Positions 1-8,263 of a DNA stretch of 24,528 bases are shown one piece after another. The notes below the pieces were generated by a model, which was not told the origin of the DNA, ran no database searches, and saw only the letters and a program-made list of their open reading frames with translations. The position numbers and the translations under genes were made by a program. This stretch comes from an uncultured Butyricicoccus sp. Its GTDB lineage: Bacteria > Bacillota > Clostridia > Oscillospirales > Butyricicoccaceae. Within the stretch, counting starts at the first letter, position 1, and every line of letters begins with the position of its first letter. The DNA is taken from NCBI GenBank assembly GCA_959018045.1, contig CAUEJN010000013.1:1-24528 (forward strand), in the 5' to 3' direction.

Positions 1-549
1 CCTATATTCCCACCGGTGAGGGCTGGCTGTATTTGGCTGCCGTCAAAGACTTATGCACCAAGAAGGTTGTGGATTACGCCTTTTCCAGCCGCATCGACAC
101 GCAGTTAACCCTATCCGCGTTGGACATGGCTGTACGCCGTGAACAGCCCAGCCCTGGCCTGATTTTCCACAGTGACAGGGGCATCCAGTGTGCCGCGGAA
201 GCCTTTCGGCGCCGGCTTGCCGCGCTGGGCATCCGGCAAAGCATGTCCCGCAAAGGCGACCCTTACGATAACGCTGTGGCGGAGAACTTTTTCAGCTGCC
301 TCAAGTGCGAACTGGTTCACCTGCGCCGGTATGACCCCCGCCGGGCTGCTCAAGCGGATATTTTTGCCTATATCGAGGCCTTTTACAATACGCTGCGCCC
401 GCATTCTGCCATTGGCTGGCTCTCACCGTGCGCTTTTGAACTGCGGCTGCGTAATGCCTCTGTCGCCTGATCTGAGAGATTTTACGTATTACTGCGATTC
501 ATTCCGTTTTTCCGCGCTTTTTACTGTCTATTTTTTCGGGAAGGGCTCA
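1..549 (+). mobile_element. IS3-family insertion sequence, 3' part only
   Basis: The window opens inside a DDE transposase reading frame. About 80 bases follow its stop codon and end in TTCGGGAAGGGCTCA, with CA at 548-549, as IS3-family right ends usually finish in CA. The left end lies outside the window, so the inverted repeat partner and the short target duplication cannot be checked. The right boundary is therefore an inference. The element ends only two bases before the stop codon of the converging HD-domain gene. Confidence 0.7.
3..470 (+). CDS. IS3-family transposase (OrfB), C-terminal fragment
   Basis: This is the C-terminal part of an IS3-type integrase-core transposase, cut by the window edge and open from base 3. 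It opens with TYIPTGEGWLYLA-like residues that normally follow the first catalytic Asp, so that Asp lies just outside. The second Asp is in HSDRGIQC. The catalytic Glu is in DNAVAENFF exactly 35 residues later, giving the DD(35)E spacing of the family. The usual tail (FIEYYNxxRPHSAxGxLSP) is present as AFYNTLRPHSAIGWLSP. What is visible appears intact. The enzyme would cut and join the ends of its own element; the upstream OrfA is not in the window. Confidence 0.93.
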   Translation, partial: YIPTGEGWLYLAAVKDLCTKKVVDYAFSSRIDTQLTLSALDMAVRREQPSPGLIFHSDRGIQCAAEAFRRRLAALGIRQSMSRKGDPYDNAVAENFFSCLKCELVHLRRYDPRRAAQADIFAYIEAFYNTLRPHSAIGWLSPCAFELRLRNASVA

Positions 550-551
550 CA

Positions 552-1052
552 TTATTGTGTGCAGCCCTGCACGTACAAATCAAACAGTTCCCGACCCAAA
601 TCACTCACAAAATACGAGCAAATGCGCACACGCTGTGCTTCATTCGGCGCACTCTCATAGCAATTGATAATGAGATCGGCCTCAATCAGGGCTTGCAGCA
701 TGGGGCTGTGCGGACGGTCATAGTCGTGATGCTGTTCGACGAGTGCCACAATCTCGGGCTCGTCCTCCATCGGATACCCAGCCTGCTGCAAAAACTCGTG
801 CACCAATTCAGGTGCGACGCGGCGCTGATTTTGCTGGCTGGCATCGCCGTCAAAGTGCTCTTTACAATATTTGATTGCGATATCGTGCAGAATGGCGGCT
901 GCCCGTACAATCTGACGCTCGTGTGCGCTCAATCCCATCGCTTCCCCGATCAGCTGGGTTAAGGCATAAACCTTTAAAATGTGCTGTGTGCGCCGATTGT
1001 GTCCGGCTTCGTAGCGCAGTGCGTTTTGCAGCAGTATGCTTTCCTGATTCAT
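552..1052 (-). CDS. HD-domain phosphohydrolase (166 aa)
   Basis: This is a small cytosolic HD-superfamily protein. The metal-binding pattern is visible: His24 in RTQHILKVY, His56-Asp57 in AAAILHDIAIKY, His108/109 in VEQHHDYD and Asp126 in ALIEADLI. This fits a metal-dependent phosphohydrolase acting on a nucleotide or similar phosphoester; the substrate cannot be read from sequence. It starts 43 bases after the lacZ stop on the same strand, with AAGGA about 13 bases before ATG, so it is probably co-transcribed with lacZ. Its stop codon lies two bases from the inferred end of the insertion sequence, so its native downstream region has been displaced. Whether the C-terminus was altered by the insertion cannot be told from the window. 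Confidence 0.85.
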   Translation of the reverse strand: MNQESILLQNALRYEAGHNRRTQHILKVYALTQLIGEAMGLSAHERQIVRAAAILHDIAIKYCKEHFDGDASQQNQRRVAPELVHEFLQQAGYPMEDEPEIVALVEQHHDYDRPHSPMLQALIEADLIINCYESAPNEAQRVRICSYFVSDLGRELFDLYVQGCTQ

Positions 1053-1095
1053 CTATTATTTGAATTCCTTTCTATCGTACAGTCTGCTCTGAAAT

Positions 1096-4000
1096 TCACC
1101 GACCAAGCCGCATATCCAGCTCCCAGGTAAACTGCGTTTCACACAGCTGGTACGCCTCGGCCAGCTTGGGACCGCAGCTGTTCGAGCCGACACCGGACAT
1201 CTTATAGTCCAGGCACAGAACGGTCGCGCCGCAGGGGGTCAGCTCAAAGTTATGCGCCTTGTGCTCGAGTTCCTCCTGGGTGTAGTGCGAGGCGTTAAAG
1301 CTGAAGCTGTCACCGGTCACCGCGATAGCTGCGCCGCGGTCGGACGCAATTTCCACCCGTGTACAGCCGTAATGGCTTCCGTTTTCCTGCGGTTTGATGT
1401 AATCTTCGTGCAGGCCGGTAACGGTATCCCGGCAGCGTCCGAACTTGGACGCCCGATGTTTGTCGATATAGCTCTCAAGTGGGCCGTATCCCAGATACTC
1501 CACGGCCTCAAAGTCATGCGGCAGGAACAGACGCAGGCCAAAACGCGGTAAAAACGGCATCTGTCCATTGCGCTTGCCATCCACGCGCAGGTGCACGCTG
1601 CCGTCGCCCGCAATCGTCCAGCAGACGACCAGATCGACCATGTGCTGGATATGGATGGCGTTCAGTGCCGCATTTGCCCACAGCTCGATACCGTGCGCGG
1701 TCTGCCGCACGCCGCTGTCGTACACGCGCACCAGTGCGCGATCGTACCCGGCCTGCCGCCATACGGGTGCAATTTCCCGGTCGTTGTCGGTCGGTGCACG
1801 CCAGATATTCCACTGCTGCGGCTGCTTGCAGTAGGTCATCTGTCCGGCGTTCATCTCATCAAACAGCGCGGTGCGGCGGTTCCACACGTAGCGGAAGTCG
1901 GCTCCGGTGACGATCACCGCACGCCGGTCTTCCTGCCAGGTCATAGCAGACGATGCTTTTACCGGCTGTTTCGGCTGCTCACGCCGCACAACATACTGGT
2001 CAAAGCCCAGTTCCTCGCCGATTTCGTGCACACCATCCGCCTGCTTTTGCAGGTAATACAGGTTGACACAGCAGGTGCCGGTCTGAGGCAGGCAAAGCGA
2101 CAAGTTCAATTCGGCTTCGGCGTGAGGCAGGATGGACGGCAAGTCACAGGTACCGTTCTGGGTGATTGCGCCGTCCTGTGTGACTTCGTACCGCAAGGTG
2201 ACTGCGTCGCGCAGATCGGTAAAGTCCAGGCAGTTTCTGAGCGTGACCCGTCCGATGTCGTCGCTCTTCCACTGTGCACGCACCGGGCGTGCTGCGTTTT
2301 TCCACTCTTTCAGGCCAGTATGCGGCGTACGGTCGGGATAGACCAGACCGTCCATGCAGAAATTGCCATCGTGCGGGAACTCGCCAAAGTCACCGCCGTA
2401 GAAATACCGGTCTTTGCCCTCCGGGGTCTTGCCCATCCAGACCGCGTGATCGCACCACTCCCACACAAATCCACCCATGAACTGGTCGTATCGGTAAATA
2501 CGTGTGAAATAATCCTCGATATCGCCTGGGCCGTTGCCCATCGCGTGCACAAACTCGCACTGTACAAAGGGCTTTTGCACCACATCCTCTTCGCAATACA
2601 TATCGCACGCTGCCGGAGACGAGTACATGCGACTGTACACGTCGATATCCGACAGGTCATTCGGCTTGCCCGGCAGGTAATAAATGCTGCTCTCGTAGTG
2701 TGTCAGCCTTGTGGGGTCGTAGGTCTTGACCCAGTGCGCTGCGCGCTCCAGATTGGGGCCAAAGCCCGATTCATTGCCCAGCGACCACATCAAAATCGCC
2801 GCACAGTTCTTGTCCCGGATGACCGAGCGTTGGACACGGTCGAGCATGGCATCGGCAAACCGGGGATCGTGGCACAGCAGGCCAAACGAGGGATGCTCGC
2901 GTTCATAGTCAAACTCACCTTCGACATAAGGCTGGCTGTTATAGATACTGAACGCGCCGTGCGTCTCCAAATCGGCCTCGGCGATCATATAAAAGCCCAT
3001 CCGTGCGCACAGCTCGGGCAGCCAAGGTGCATTCGGGTAATGGCTGGTACGCAGCGCGTTGAAGTTATGCTGTTTCATCATGCGCAAATCGCGCAGAACG
3101 TGTTCCCGTCCAACGGCATAGCCGACAAAGGGGTCGCTGTCGTGGCGGTTGACGCCCTTGATCTTGATATTGACGCCGTTGACGTACAACACTGCATCCC
3201 GAACGGCAATGTGCTTGACGCCAACCTGCTGGACAATGGTCTCTCCGTCGGCACAGATGACCAGCTCATAGAGTGCCGGGTGTTCGGCATTCCACAGCAC
3301 CGGATGGTCAAGGGCAAAGTGCACGTTCCCGCTCGCGTCGGTCGGCTGCTGTGCCAGCAGGGTGCCGTCCGGTGCGTACAGCGTGCACATCGCCTGCCCG
3401 GGTGCATCGTTCCAGACAACCGACAAGTCAATCGCGGCTTCGCGCAGATCGTCCGACACCGGTGTGCGCACGGTGTAATCAAAAATACGCTGCTGCGGAC
3501 GGTGCAGCAGGTATACATCTCGGAAAATGCCGCTCATGCGAAGCTTGTCCTGATCTTCCAGATAGCTGCCATCGCACCACTTCATCACCAGTACGGCCAG
3601 CCGGTTGCGTCCGGCATGGACAAAGGCACTGATATCAAACGCGCTGGTCGAGTGTGAAACCTGGCTGTATCCCACCAAATTGCCATTGACCCAGACGTAA
3701 AAGCACGAATCCACGCCCTCAAAGTGCAGTTCAGTCACGTCGTCCGGGGCATCCAGCGTAAAATCGGTCACATACGCGCCGCAGGGGTTGTCCTCGGGAA
3801 CATAAGGCGGGTCGAACGGAAACGGATAGCGAATGTTGGTATACTGATGCCGGTCATATCCGAGCATTTGCCAGCAGCTCGGCACCGGGATGGCATCCCA
3901 GCTGGCGGCGTCAAAGCCGGCTTCTTTGAATGCATCGGGCACGTCCCACGGGTTCGGATAGTAGGCAAAGCGCCAAGTGCCGCTGAGCAGGGTCATGCGC

Positions 4001-4125
4001 GCTGAGCGTGTACGATCATGACTGCGTGCGCTCTCTTCGTCCGAAAAGGGGATGAAATACGCGTGATTTTCCATCGTCCCGACATGCAGCACGGCGGGAT
4101 CTTGATTATATGTGGGCAGGTTCAT
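1096..4125 (-). CDS. lacZ: Beta-galactosidase, glycoside hydrolase family 2 (LacZ type)
   Basis: This is a large GH2 beta-galactosidase of 1009 residues, close to the 1023 of the E. coli enzyme. It hydrolyses lactose or other beta-galactosides in the cytoplasm and has no signal peptide. The acid/base Glu452 is in MWSLGNESGFG and the nucleophile Glu524 in VQCEFVHAMGNGPG. Other family marks are VNRHDSDPFVGYA, ALRTSHYPNAPWLPEL and AEADLETHG. The C-terminal small-chain domain has GYGPLESYIDKHRASKFG and PQENGSHYG. The frame stays open for 68 more codons upstream, but ATG at 4125 is preceded by GGAGG at good spacing and begins the usual N-terminus, so that start is chosen. The gene heads a two-gene unit with the HD hydrolase. 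No lactose permease or LacI-type regulator is visible nearby. Confidence 0.97.
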   Translation of the reverse strand: MNLPTYNQDPAVLHVGTMENHAYFIPFSDEESARSHDRTRSARMTLLSGTWRFAYYPNPWDVPDAFKEAGFDAASWDAIPVPSCWQMLGYDRHQYTNIRYPFPFDPPYVPEDNPCGAYVTDFTLDAPDDVTELHFEGVDSCFYVWVNGNLVGYSQVSHSTSAFDISAFVHAGRNRLAVLVMKWCDGSYLEDQDKLRMSGIFRDVYLLHRPQQRIFDYTVRTPVSDDLREAAIDLSVVWNDAPGQAMCTLYAPDGTLLAQQPTDASGNVHFALDHPVLWNAEHPALYELVICADGETIVQQVGVKHIAVRDAVLYVNGVNIKIKGVNRHDSDPFVGYAVGREHVLRDLRMMKQHNFNALRTSHYPNAPWLPELCARMGFYMIAEADLETHGAFSIYNSQPYVEGEFDYEREHPSFGLLCHDPRFADAMLDRVQRSVIRDKNCAAILMWSLGNESGFGPNLERAAHWVKTYDPTRLTHYESSIYYLPGKPNDLSDIDVYSRMYSSPAACDMYCEEDVVQKPFVQCEFVHAMGNGPGDIEDYFTRIYRYDQFMGGFVWEWCDHAVWMGKTPEGKDRYFYGGDFGEFPHDGNFCMDGLVYPDRTPHTGLKEWKNAARPVRAQWKSDDIGRVTLRNCLDFTDLRDAVTLRYEVTQDGAITQNGTCDLPSILPHAEAELNLSLCLPQTGTCCVNLYYLQKQADGVHEIGEELGFDQYVVRREQPKQPVKASSAMTWQEDRRAVIVTGADFRYVWNRRTALFDEMNAGQMTYCKQPQQWNIWRAPTDNDREIAPVWRQAGYDRALVRVYDSGVRQTAHGIELWANAALNAIHIQHMVDLVVCWTIAGDGSVHLRVDGKRNGQMPFLPRFGLRLFLPHDFEAVEYLGYGPLESYIDKHRASKFGRCRDTVTGLHEDYIKPQENGSHYGCTRVEIASDRGAAIAVTGDSFSFNASHYTQEELEHKAHNFELTPCGATVLCLDYKMSGVGSNSCGPKLAEAYQLCETQFTWELDMRLGR

Positions 4126-4179
4126 CGGTATGCCTCCATCTTGCGCAAATTCTTTTGTCGGGGCTTTGGTTCTGGCTTC

Positions 4180-4208
4180 ATTGTACCATGGCAGGCCATC
4201 GAATACCA
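4180..4208 (-). promoter_or_regulatory. Possible lacZ promoter with extended -10
   Basis: On the minus strand TGGTACAAT gives a TACAAT -10 (4180-4185) with the extended TG element. A -35 at 17-base spacing is poor (TGGTAT, 4203-4208). The perfect inverted repeat ATGGC-AG-GCCAT at 4188-4199 lies in the spacer and could be an operator. The first transcribed base would be about 50 bases before the lacZ start. Confidence 0.4.
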
Positions 4209-4302
4209 GTTCTCTTTCACACGGTTTATGGCAAGCCAGTTTACCTTCTCGTCTTTTGAAACCCTTCGTGCAGTCTCCATCAGGATTTTTCCTATTTTTA
4301 TG

Positions 4303-4330
4303 GAATCTTTTTTTGCCTGATACATACAAT
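4303..4330 (+). promoter_or_regulatory. Sigma-E-like sporulation promoter for the Cys-rich gene
   Basis: CATACAAT at 4323-4330 matches the -10 consensus of mother-cell sigma-E in Bacillus. GAATCTT at 4303-4309, 13 bases upstream, fits six of seven positions of the sigma-E -35. A sigma-A reading is also possible from TACAAT, but no good -35 is found for it. The assignment is inferred from consensus only. Confidence 0.4.
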
Positions 4331-4369
4331 GACAGTGGCTACTGCCAGACAGGAGAGAACCCATCATTT

Positions 4370-4729
4370 ATGGATGTAAATACCACGATGAATGAAACGC
4401 CCACCTGTCCTGCCGTCGGCTATCAGTCGGCGTCGATCTGCGTTCCGGTCACTGTTACCCCCTTTGCACAGGCCGGCATTGCAACCACCAAGTGCTGTGG
4501 TTCACCCGTCGTAACCTCGGGTCGTGAGGTCTGCAACGGTGTACGCAATGGCTCCTGTGTCTTCACCATCTCGCAGGACATCTGCGTTGCTGTCCCGGTT
4601 GAGTTCGGCGCGGTTGCGTCGGTCGGCGACAGCTACACCAGCTGCAACGGTGCTTCCGATCAGGACATCTGCACCGGCGGCGGTGAAGTGGTACCGACCG
4701 TCCCCGAGACCGTCGTTCCGCAGGTATAA
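4370..4729 (+). CDS. Small Cys-rich repeat protein, possible spore-surface protein (119 aa)
   Basis: I do not recognise a named family. From ATG at 4370 (AGGAG at 4351-4355) it encodes 119 residues with nine Cys, at residues 13, 24, 42, 43, 55, 63, 72, 92 and 101. Two related segments are visible: ICVPVTVTPFAQAG (23-36) and ICVAVPVEFGAVASVG (71-86). Each is a beta-prone stretch opening with Ile-Cys-Val, which suggests an internal duplication. There is no signal peptide or membrane segment, and the tail is rich in Val and Pro. The gene stands alone between lacZ and the ter island and ends at a strong terminator. Cys-rich small beta proteins without a signal, behind a sigma-E-like promoter, fit a spore coat or exosporium component; that role is inference. 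The frame is open upstream to 4112, but no ribosome site supports a longer form. Confidence 0.72.
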   Translation: MDVNTTMNETPTCPAVGYQSASICVPVTVTPFAQAGIATTKCCGSPVVTSGREVCNGVRNGSCVFTISQDICVAVPVEFGAVASVGDSYTSCNGASDQDICTGGGEVVPTVPETVVPQV

Positions 4730-4734
4730 CGCGC

Positions 4735-4763
4735 AAAAAGGCTCCCGATTGGGAGCCTTTCTT
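4735..4763. terminator. Bidirectional intrinsic terminator
   Basis: A perfect stem AAAGGCTCCC / GGGAGCCTTT (4737-4746 and 4751-4760) encloses the loop GATT. A T-rich tail follows on the plus strand, and five T on the minus strand (from A 4735-4739). It lies just after the Cys-rich gene and just after the HAD gene stop, so it can serve both converging units. Confidence 0.9.
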
Positions 4764-4764
4764 G

Positions 4765-5529
4765 TTATCTATCTGCGTTTGCGGTCAACCGACCGAGCAC
4801 CACGTCGGAAAAAATGCCATCCTGCGGGGATACGGTGACGACCGTCTGTTCGGGATGACCGGTATAGTCCAGCGCGTCGGGGCAAAATGCCGTGTCGGCA
4901 GCTTCGAGCAGTGGCAGGTCGAACAAACTGTCTCCCGCAGCAAACACCCGCGCTTCGGGGAATCGCTCGCACAGGCGGCGCACGCCGGTGCCCTTATTGA
5001 GCACACGCGGCACGACGTACACCTTGACCCCATTCTCGAACAGCTCGACGTGGGTTAGGTCGAGTGCATCCCGCAGACGTGCCAGCGTGTGCGGCACGTC
5101 CGCGCTCTTGGTGAACACAAACAGGCCGTCTACCCGCCGCACGTCCAGCGTGCGATTGGGGTCATGTTCGAGCACAGCTTCGGCCTGCTGCAAGGCCGGT
5201 TCTGCCGGTGCAATGAGGTCGCACGACGCTTTGTACCAATCGGGGTCGGATACGCCGTCCCGCAGCAGTACCCCGCCGTTGGCGGCCAGCGCCAAGCGCG
5301 GCGACCAAGTATCCCCGAAGCGAATACGCTGGTACTGCTGCACCGACCGGGTGGTAACCGGTACAAAGTGCATGGTCTGGTTCACCTTTTCGAGCAGCTC
5401 GCGTGACCGTTTGGTCATAAACGATACCTGTCTTCCCTCGTACACCTCGGCACACACGGTATCCGTCCCGATATCCCGCTTGTAAGAATAAATCAGGGTA
5501 TTGTCCAGATCGGACGCAAAGAGATCCAT
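4765..5529 (-). CDS. HAD-superfamily phosphatase of the Ter module (254 aa)
   Basis: This is a cytosolic HAD phosphatase resembling the Cof/sucrose-phosphatase-like group with a C2 cap. Motif I is SDLDNTL with Asp7 (nucleophile) and Asp9. Motif II is the Thr pair 59-60 in PVTTRSV, motif III is Lys179 in RVLNKGTG, and motif IV is GDSLFDLPLL with Asp200 and Asp204. All catalytic residues are present. HAD phosphatases of this kind are part of the predicted small-molecule biosynthetic module of Ter stress systems, where they would remove a phosphate from a nucleoside- or sugar-like intermediate; the substrate here is unknown. It is the last gene of the island, with AGGAGG well placed before ATG at 5529. 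A terminator-like hairpin separates it from the ATPase gene, so it may be expressed at a lower level. Confidence 0.88.
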   Translation of the reverse strand: MDLFASDLDNTLIYSYKRDIGTDTVCAEVYEGRQVSFMTKRSRELLEKVNQTMHFVPVTTRSVQQYQRIRFGDTWSPRLALAANGGVLLRDGVSDPDWYKASCDLIAPAEPALQQAEAVLEHDPNRTLDVRRVDGLFVFTKSADVPHTLARLRDALDLTHVELFENGVKVYVVPRVLNKGTGVRRLCERFPEARVFAAGDSLFDLPLLEAADTAFCPDALDYTGHPEQTVVTVSPQDGIFSDVVLGRLTANADR

Positions 5530-5544
5530 AAACGCCTCCTGACC

Positions 5545-5582
5545 AAAAAAGTGCCCCGCACCCCGAGACGGGTACGGGACAC
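5545..5582 (-). terminator. Intrinsic terminator between Ca2+ ATPase and HAD genes
   Basis: On the minus strand GTGTCCCGTACCC pairs with GGGTGCGGGGCAC (two G-T pairs, loop about GTCTCG) and is followed directly by six T. It sits after the ATPase stop and just before the HAD ribosome binding site, so it should terminate or attenuate read-through. Confidence 0.8.
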
Positions 5583-5592
5583 CGAATGTTTG

Positions 5593-8232
5593 TTATGCCT
5601 TGGGCTTGGGGGTGAGTACCTTGCGGATGAGGTCGACCGGATACATGGTCAGTGCCATCAGGCAGACCGCAATCCAGCCATCCAAGCCGAAGCGTACGCA
5701 GCTGAACACCTCGCCGATCACGCCGCCGATCGAAACCAGAAGCACCTGTACTGCCATGATCGCCAGCCAGATATGGATGAAGCGCTTGTTTTCTCCGATG
5801 TGCTCGAAGACGTTCAGGCCGTCCGAGCGCACGTTAAACGCGTTGACCATGAAGGCAAAGACGAACATGCAGAAGAAACCGGTGTACCACTGGGCTTCGG
5901 TGACAAAGCATGCGCGGAATACGGGCACCTTGAACCACACCAGGCTCAGGGTGGTCAGCCAGATGCTCATAATGACGATCTGGGTTGCCATCGGACGGCT
6001 GATAATGCTCTCATCACGGCGGCGCGGCTTCATGCGCATATACTTCTTGAGCGCCGGCTCGCCCGCGAACATGAGCGATGCGAGGGAGTCCATACACAGG
6101 TTAATCCACAGCAGATGGGTAACCTTGAGCGGGCTTTCGATGCCGATGAAGGGCGAAATTGCCGAGACAAAGACCGCCGCCAAGTTGATGACCAGCTGCA
6201 TCTTGCAGAACTTCAGGATGTTGATATACAGGGTACGGCCATACCAGATGGCGTTTTTGATAGAGTTGAAGTTATCGTCCAGGATAACCAGCTTACCGGC
6301 TTCCTTGGCGACCTCAGTACCCGAACCCATCGCGAAGCCAACATCGGCACGCTTGAGCGCCGGGCTGTCGTTGACACCGTCGCCGGTCATACCGACAACC
6401 AGATTCATTTCCTGACACAGGCGCACCATACGGCTCTTATCGGTCGGCAGCGCGCGGGAGATAACGCGGATGCGCGGGATGATCTTCTTGACCTCGTCGT
6501 CGCTCATCTCAGCCAGCTCGGCAGAGGTCAGAACCAGCTCGTCGCCGCCGTGGTACAGATTTGCCTCGCGTGCGATGGCCATTGCGGTCTCGCGGCGGTC
6601 ACCGGTAATCATAACAACCTGAATACCCGCCTTCTGTACCTCCTCGATGGCCTCGCGTGCCTCGGGGCGTACGTCATCACGGATGCCAACCAGACCGATC
6701 AGCACCAGATCGTCGTGAATCTCGTCGCGGACGAGCTTCTCACGGCTGTAACCGAAGGCCAGCACGCGCATTGCGCGGTTTGCCAGATCGTCGATCTTCT
6801 GGCCCAGGGCGGTTTCGTCGATATCGACCTCGTTGCCCTGCGTGTCCAGGCACTTCTTGGCCTTAGCCAGCAGGCGCTCGGGTGCACCCTTGTAGAAGGT
6901 GCGTCCCTGACCGGGCAGGTAGGCCTGGCTGAACTTATTGGCACTGTTAAAGTCCTGCTGTGCGCCGATCTCGCAGTCGTCGCGGGCTGCCAGCGCGTGG
7001 AATGCCTCCTCACCGAGGAACTTCAAGAGCGCCTGATCGGTCATGTTGCCGCCAACGACGTGATGCTGGTCGTCGAACAGCGCACCGGTGTTCTTACCGA
7101 TGGACAGGTGTAGCGCTTCGCGCATCGCAGCTGCCGTATTGATGTCGGTCGTGCGGCCGCAGCCGTCGAAGAACTCGACAACCTCCAGCTGACCCTTGGT
7201 GATCGTACCTGTCTTATCACTGAACAGGATATTGAGCGAACCTGCGGTCTCGATACCGATGGACTTACGCACCAGCACGTTGACCTTGAGCAGCTTGCCG
7301 GTGTTCTGCATGAGCACGAGGGCGATAACTAGCGGCAGACCCTCGGGAACTGCACAGACGATGATGGTGATAGCGATGGCGATGGCATTCATAACGTCGC
7401 CCAGAATGGACAGACCGCCGGTTGCCAGATAAGCGGACAGACCGCCTGCCAGCATGACAAAGTGGACGAAGTAAGCCAGTGCAATAACGATTGCGCCGAT
7501 GTAGCCGAATACCGAAATCTGACCGGCCAGCTTGTTGAGCTTGACCTTGAGGGGCGAGTCGGGTTCCTTGTCTTCCATGTCCTTGGCCATCTTGCCCATC
7601 ATGGTGTCAAGGCCGACCTTCTGGACGATCATATAGCCCTCACCGTCGAGCACGGTTGCGCCGCGGAACAGGCTGTGTGCGTCAACGAAGGTGTCGCCCG
7701 TGATGGTCTCGGGGATGGCAAAGCCATCGGGGGCTTCACTCTTGGGGCACTCCTCGGCCTCACCGTTGAGCGCACTGTTATCGACCGACAGCGCACCTTG
7801 TGCCAGAATACCGTCGGCCAGAATCTTATCGCCCGACTGGAGCAGGATGACGTCGCCGACAACGACTTCGTCTGCCGGGATGACCTTGATGACGCCCTCG
7901 CGGCGTGCCTTGACCGTGTCCTTTTTCTGGGACGCCTTGAGGTCACGGTACGCGCGGTCATTGGCAACGCCGGTACGTGCCGAGACAAAGTTTACCAGCA
8001 GAATGGCGATGATGGTGCCGACCGGCTCATACCAGTCGCTCTCGCCTACGAGGAACATACCGAACATGATGACCGCGATGACGCACAGAATGCGGATCAT
8101 CGGGTCCTGGAATCCCTCGAGGAACAGCTGCCAGAAGGTTTCCGGTTCTGCCTCCGGGATACTGTTCGCGCCGTGTTTTTTCCGGCTTTCCTCGACCTCA
8201 GCCGCGGTCAAGCCGTTTAACTTCTTATGCAT
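5593..8232 (-). CDS. PMCA-type calcium-translocating P-type ATPase
   Basis: This 879-residue P2-type ATPase exports Ca2+ across the cytoplasmic membrane using ATP. The N-terminal cation-ATPase region is followed by M1-M2 (about 45-85), the A domain, and M3-M4 with PEGLP (296-300; Glu297 is the Ca2+ ligand). The P domain has Asp339 in SDKTGTITKG, the N domain has KGAPE (448-452), and the hinge is TGDGVNDSP (616-624). M6 contains WINLCMDSLA, with Asn711 and Asp715 matching site-II Ca2+ ligands of SERCA. The A-domain TGES loop reads NGEA here (156-159), keeping the Glu. It lies between terD genes and the HAD gene on the same strand, so it is likely part of the Ter response, where TerD proteins bind Ca2+. 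The start ATG at 8232 has AGAGAGG upstream. A terminator-like hairpin precedes it. Confidence 0.96.
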   Translation of the reverse strand: MHKKLNGLTAAEVEESRKKHGANSIPEAEPETFWQLFLEGFQDPMIRILCVIAVIMFGMFLVGESDWYEPVGTIIAILLVNFVSARTGVANDRAYRDLKASQKKDTVKARREGVIKVIPADEVVVGDVILLQSGDKILADGILAQGALSVDNSALNGEAEECPKSEAPDGFAIPETITGDTFVDAHSLFRGATVLDGEGYMIVQKVGLDTMMGKMAKDMEDKEPDSPLKVKLNKLAGQISVFGYIGAIVIALAYFVHFVMLAGGLSAYLATGGLSILGDVMNAIAIAITIIVCAVPEGLPLVIALVLMQNTGKLLKVNVLVRKSIGIETAGSLNILFSDKTGTITKGQLEVVEFFDGCGRTTDINTAAAMREALHLSIGKNTGALFDDQHHVVGGNMTDQALLKFLGEEAFHALAARDDCEIGAQQDFNSANKFSQAYLPGQGRTFYKGAPERLLAKAKKCLDTQGNEVDIDETALGQKIDDLANRAMRVLAFGYSREKLVRDEIHDDLVLIGLVGIRDDVRPEAREAIEEVQKAGIQVVMITGDRRETAMAIAREANLYHGGDELVLTSAELAEMSDDEVKKIIPRIRVISRALPTDKSRMVRLCQEMNLVVGMTGDGVNDSPALKRADVGFAMGSGTEVAKEAGKLVILDDNFNSIKNAIWYGRTLYINILKFCKMQLVINLAAVFVSAISPFIGIESPLKVTHLLWINLCMDSLASLMFAGEPALKKYMRMKPRRRDESIISRPMATQIVIMSIWLTTLSLVWFKVPVFRACFVTEAQWYTGFFCMFVFAFMVNAFNVRSDGLNVFEHIGENKRFIHIWLAIMAVQVLLVSIGGVIGEVFSCVRFGLDGWIAVCLMALTMYPVDLIRKVLTPKPKA

Positions 8233-8263
8233 GGGGTTATTACCTCTCTCAAAAAAATCTCGG

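Noticed and set aside
1591..3657. 688-codon plus-strand open frame opposite lacZ
   Set aside because: It is antisense to a beta-galactosidase with all catalytic motifs; long opposite-strand frames are common in GC-rich genes and this one shows no domain or ribosome site.
4126..4329. N-terminal extension of LacZ by 68 residues
   Set aside because: The internal ATG has GGAGG at good spacing and matches the family start; the extension covers the likely promoter.
4122..4367. 81-codon minus-strand frame upstream of lacZ
   Set aside because: It overlaps the promoter region, has no good ribosome site and no recognisable family.
5551..7113. 520-codon plus-strand open frame opposite the Ca2+ ATPase
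   Set aside because: It mirrors the codons of a clear P-type ATPase and resembles no protein family.
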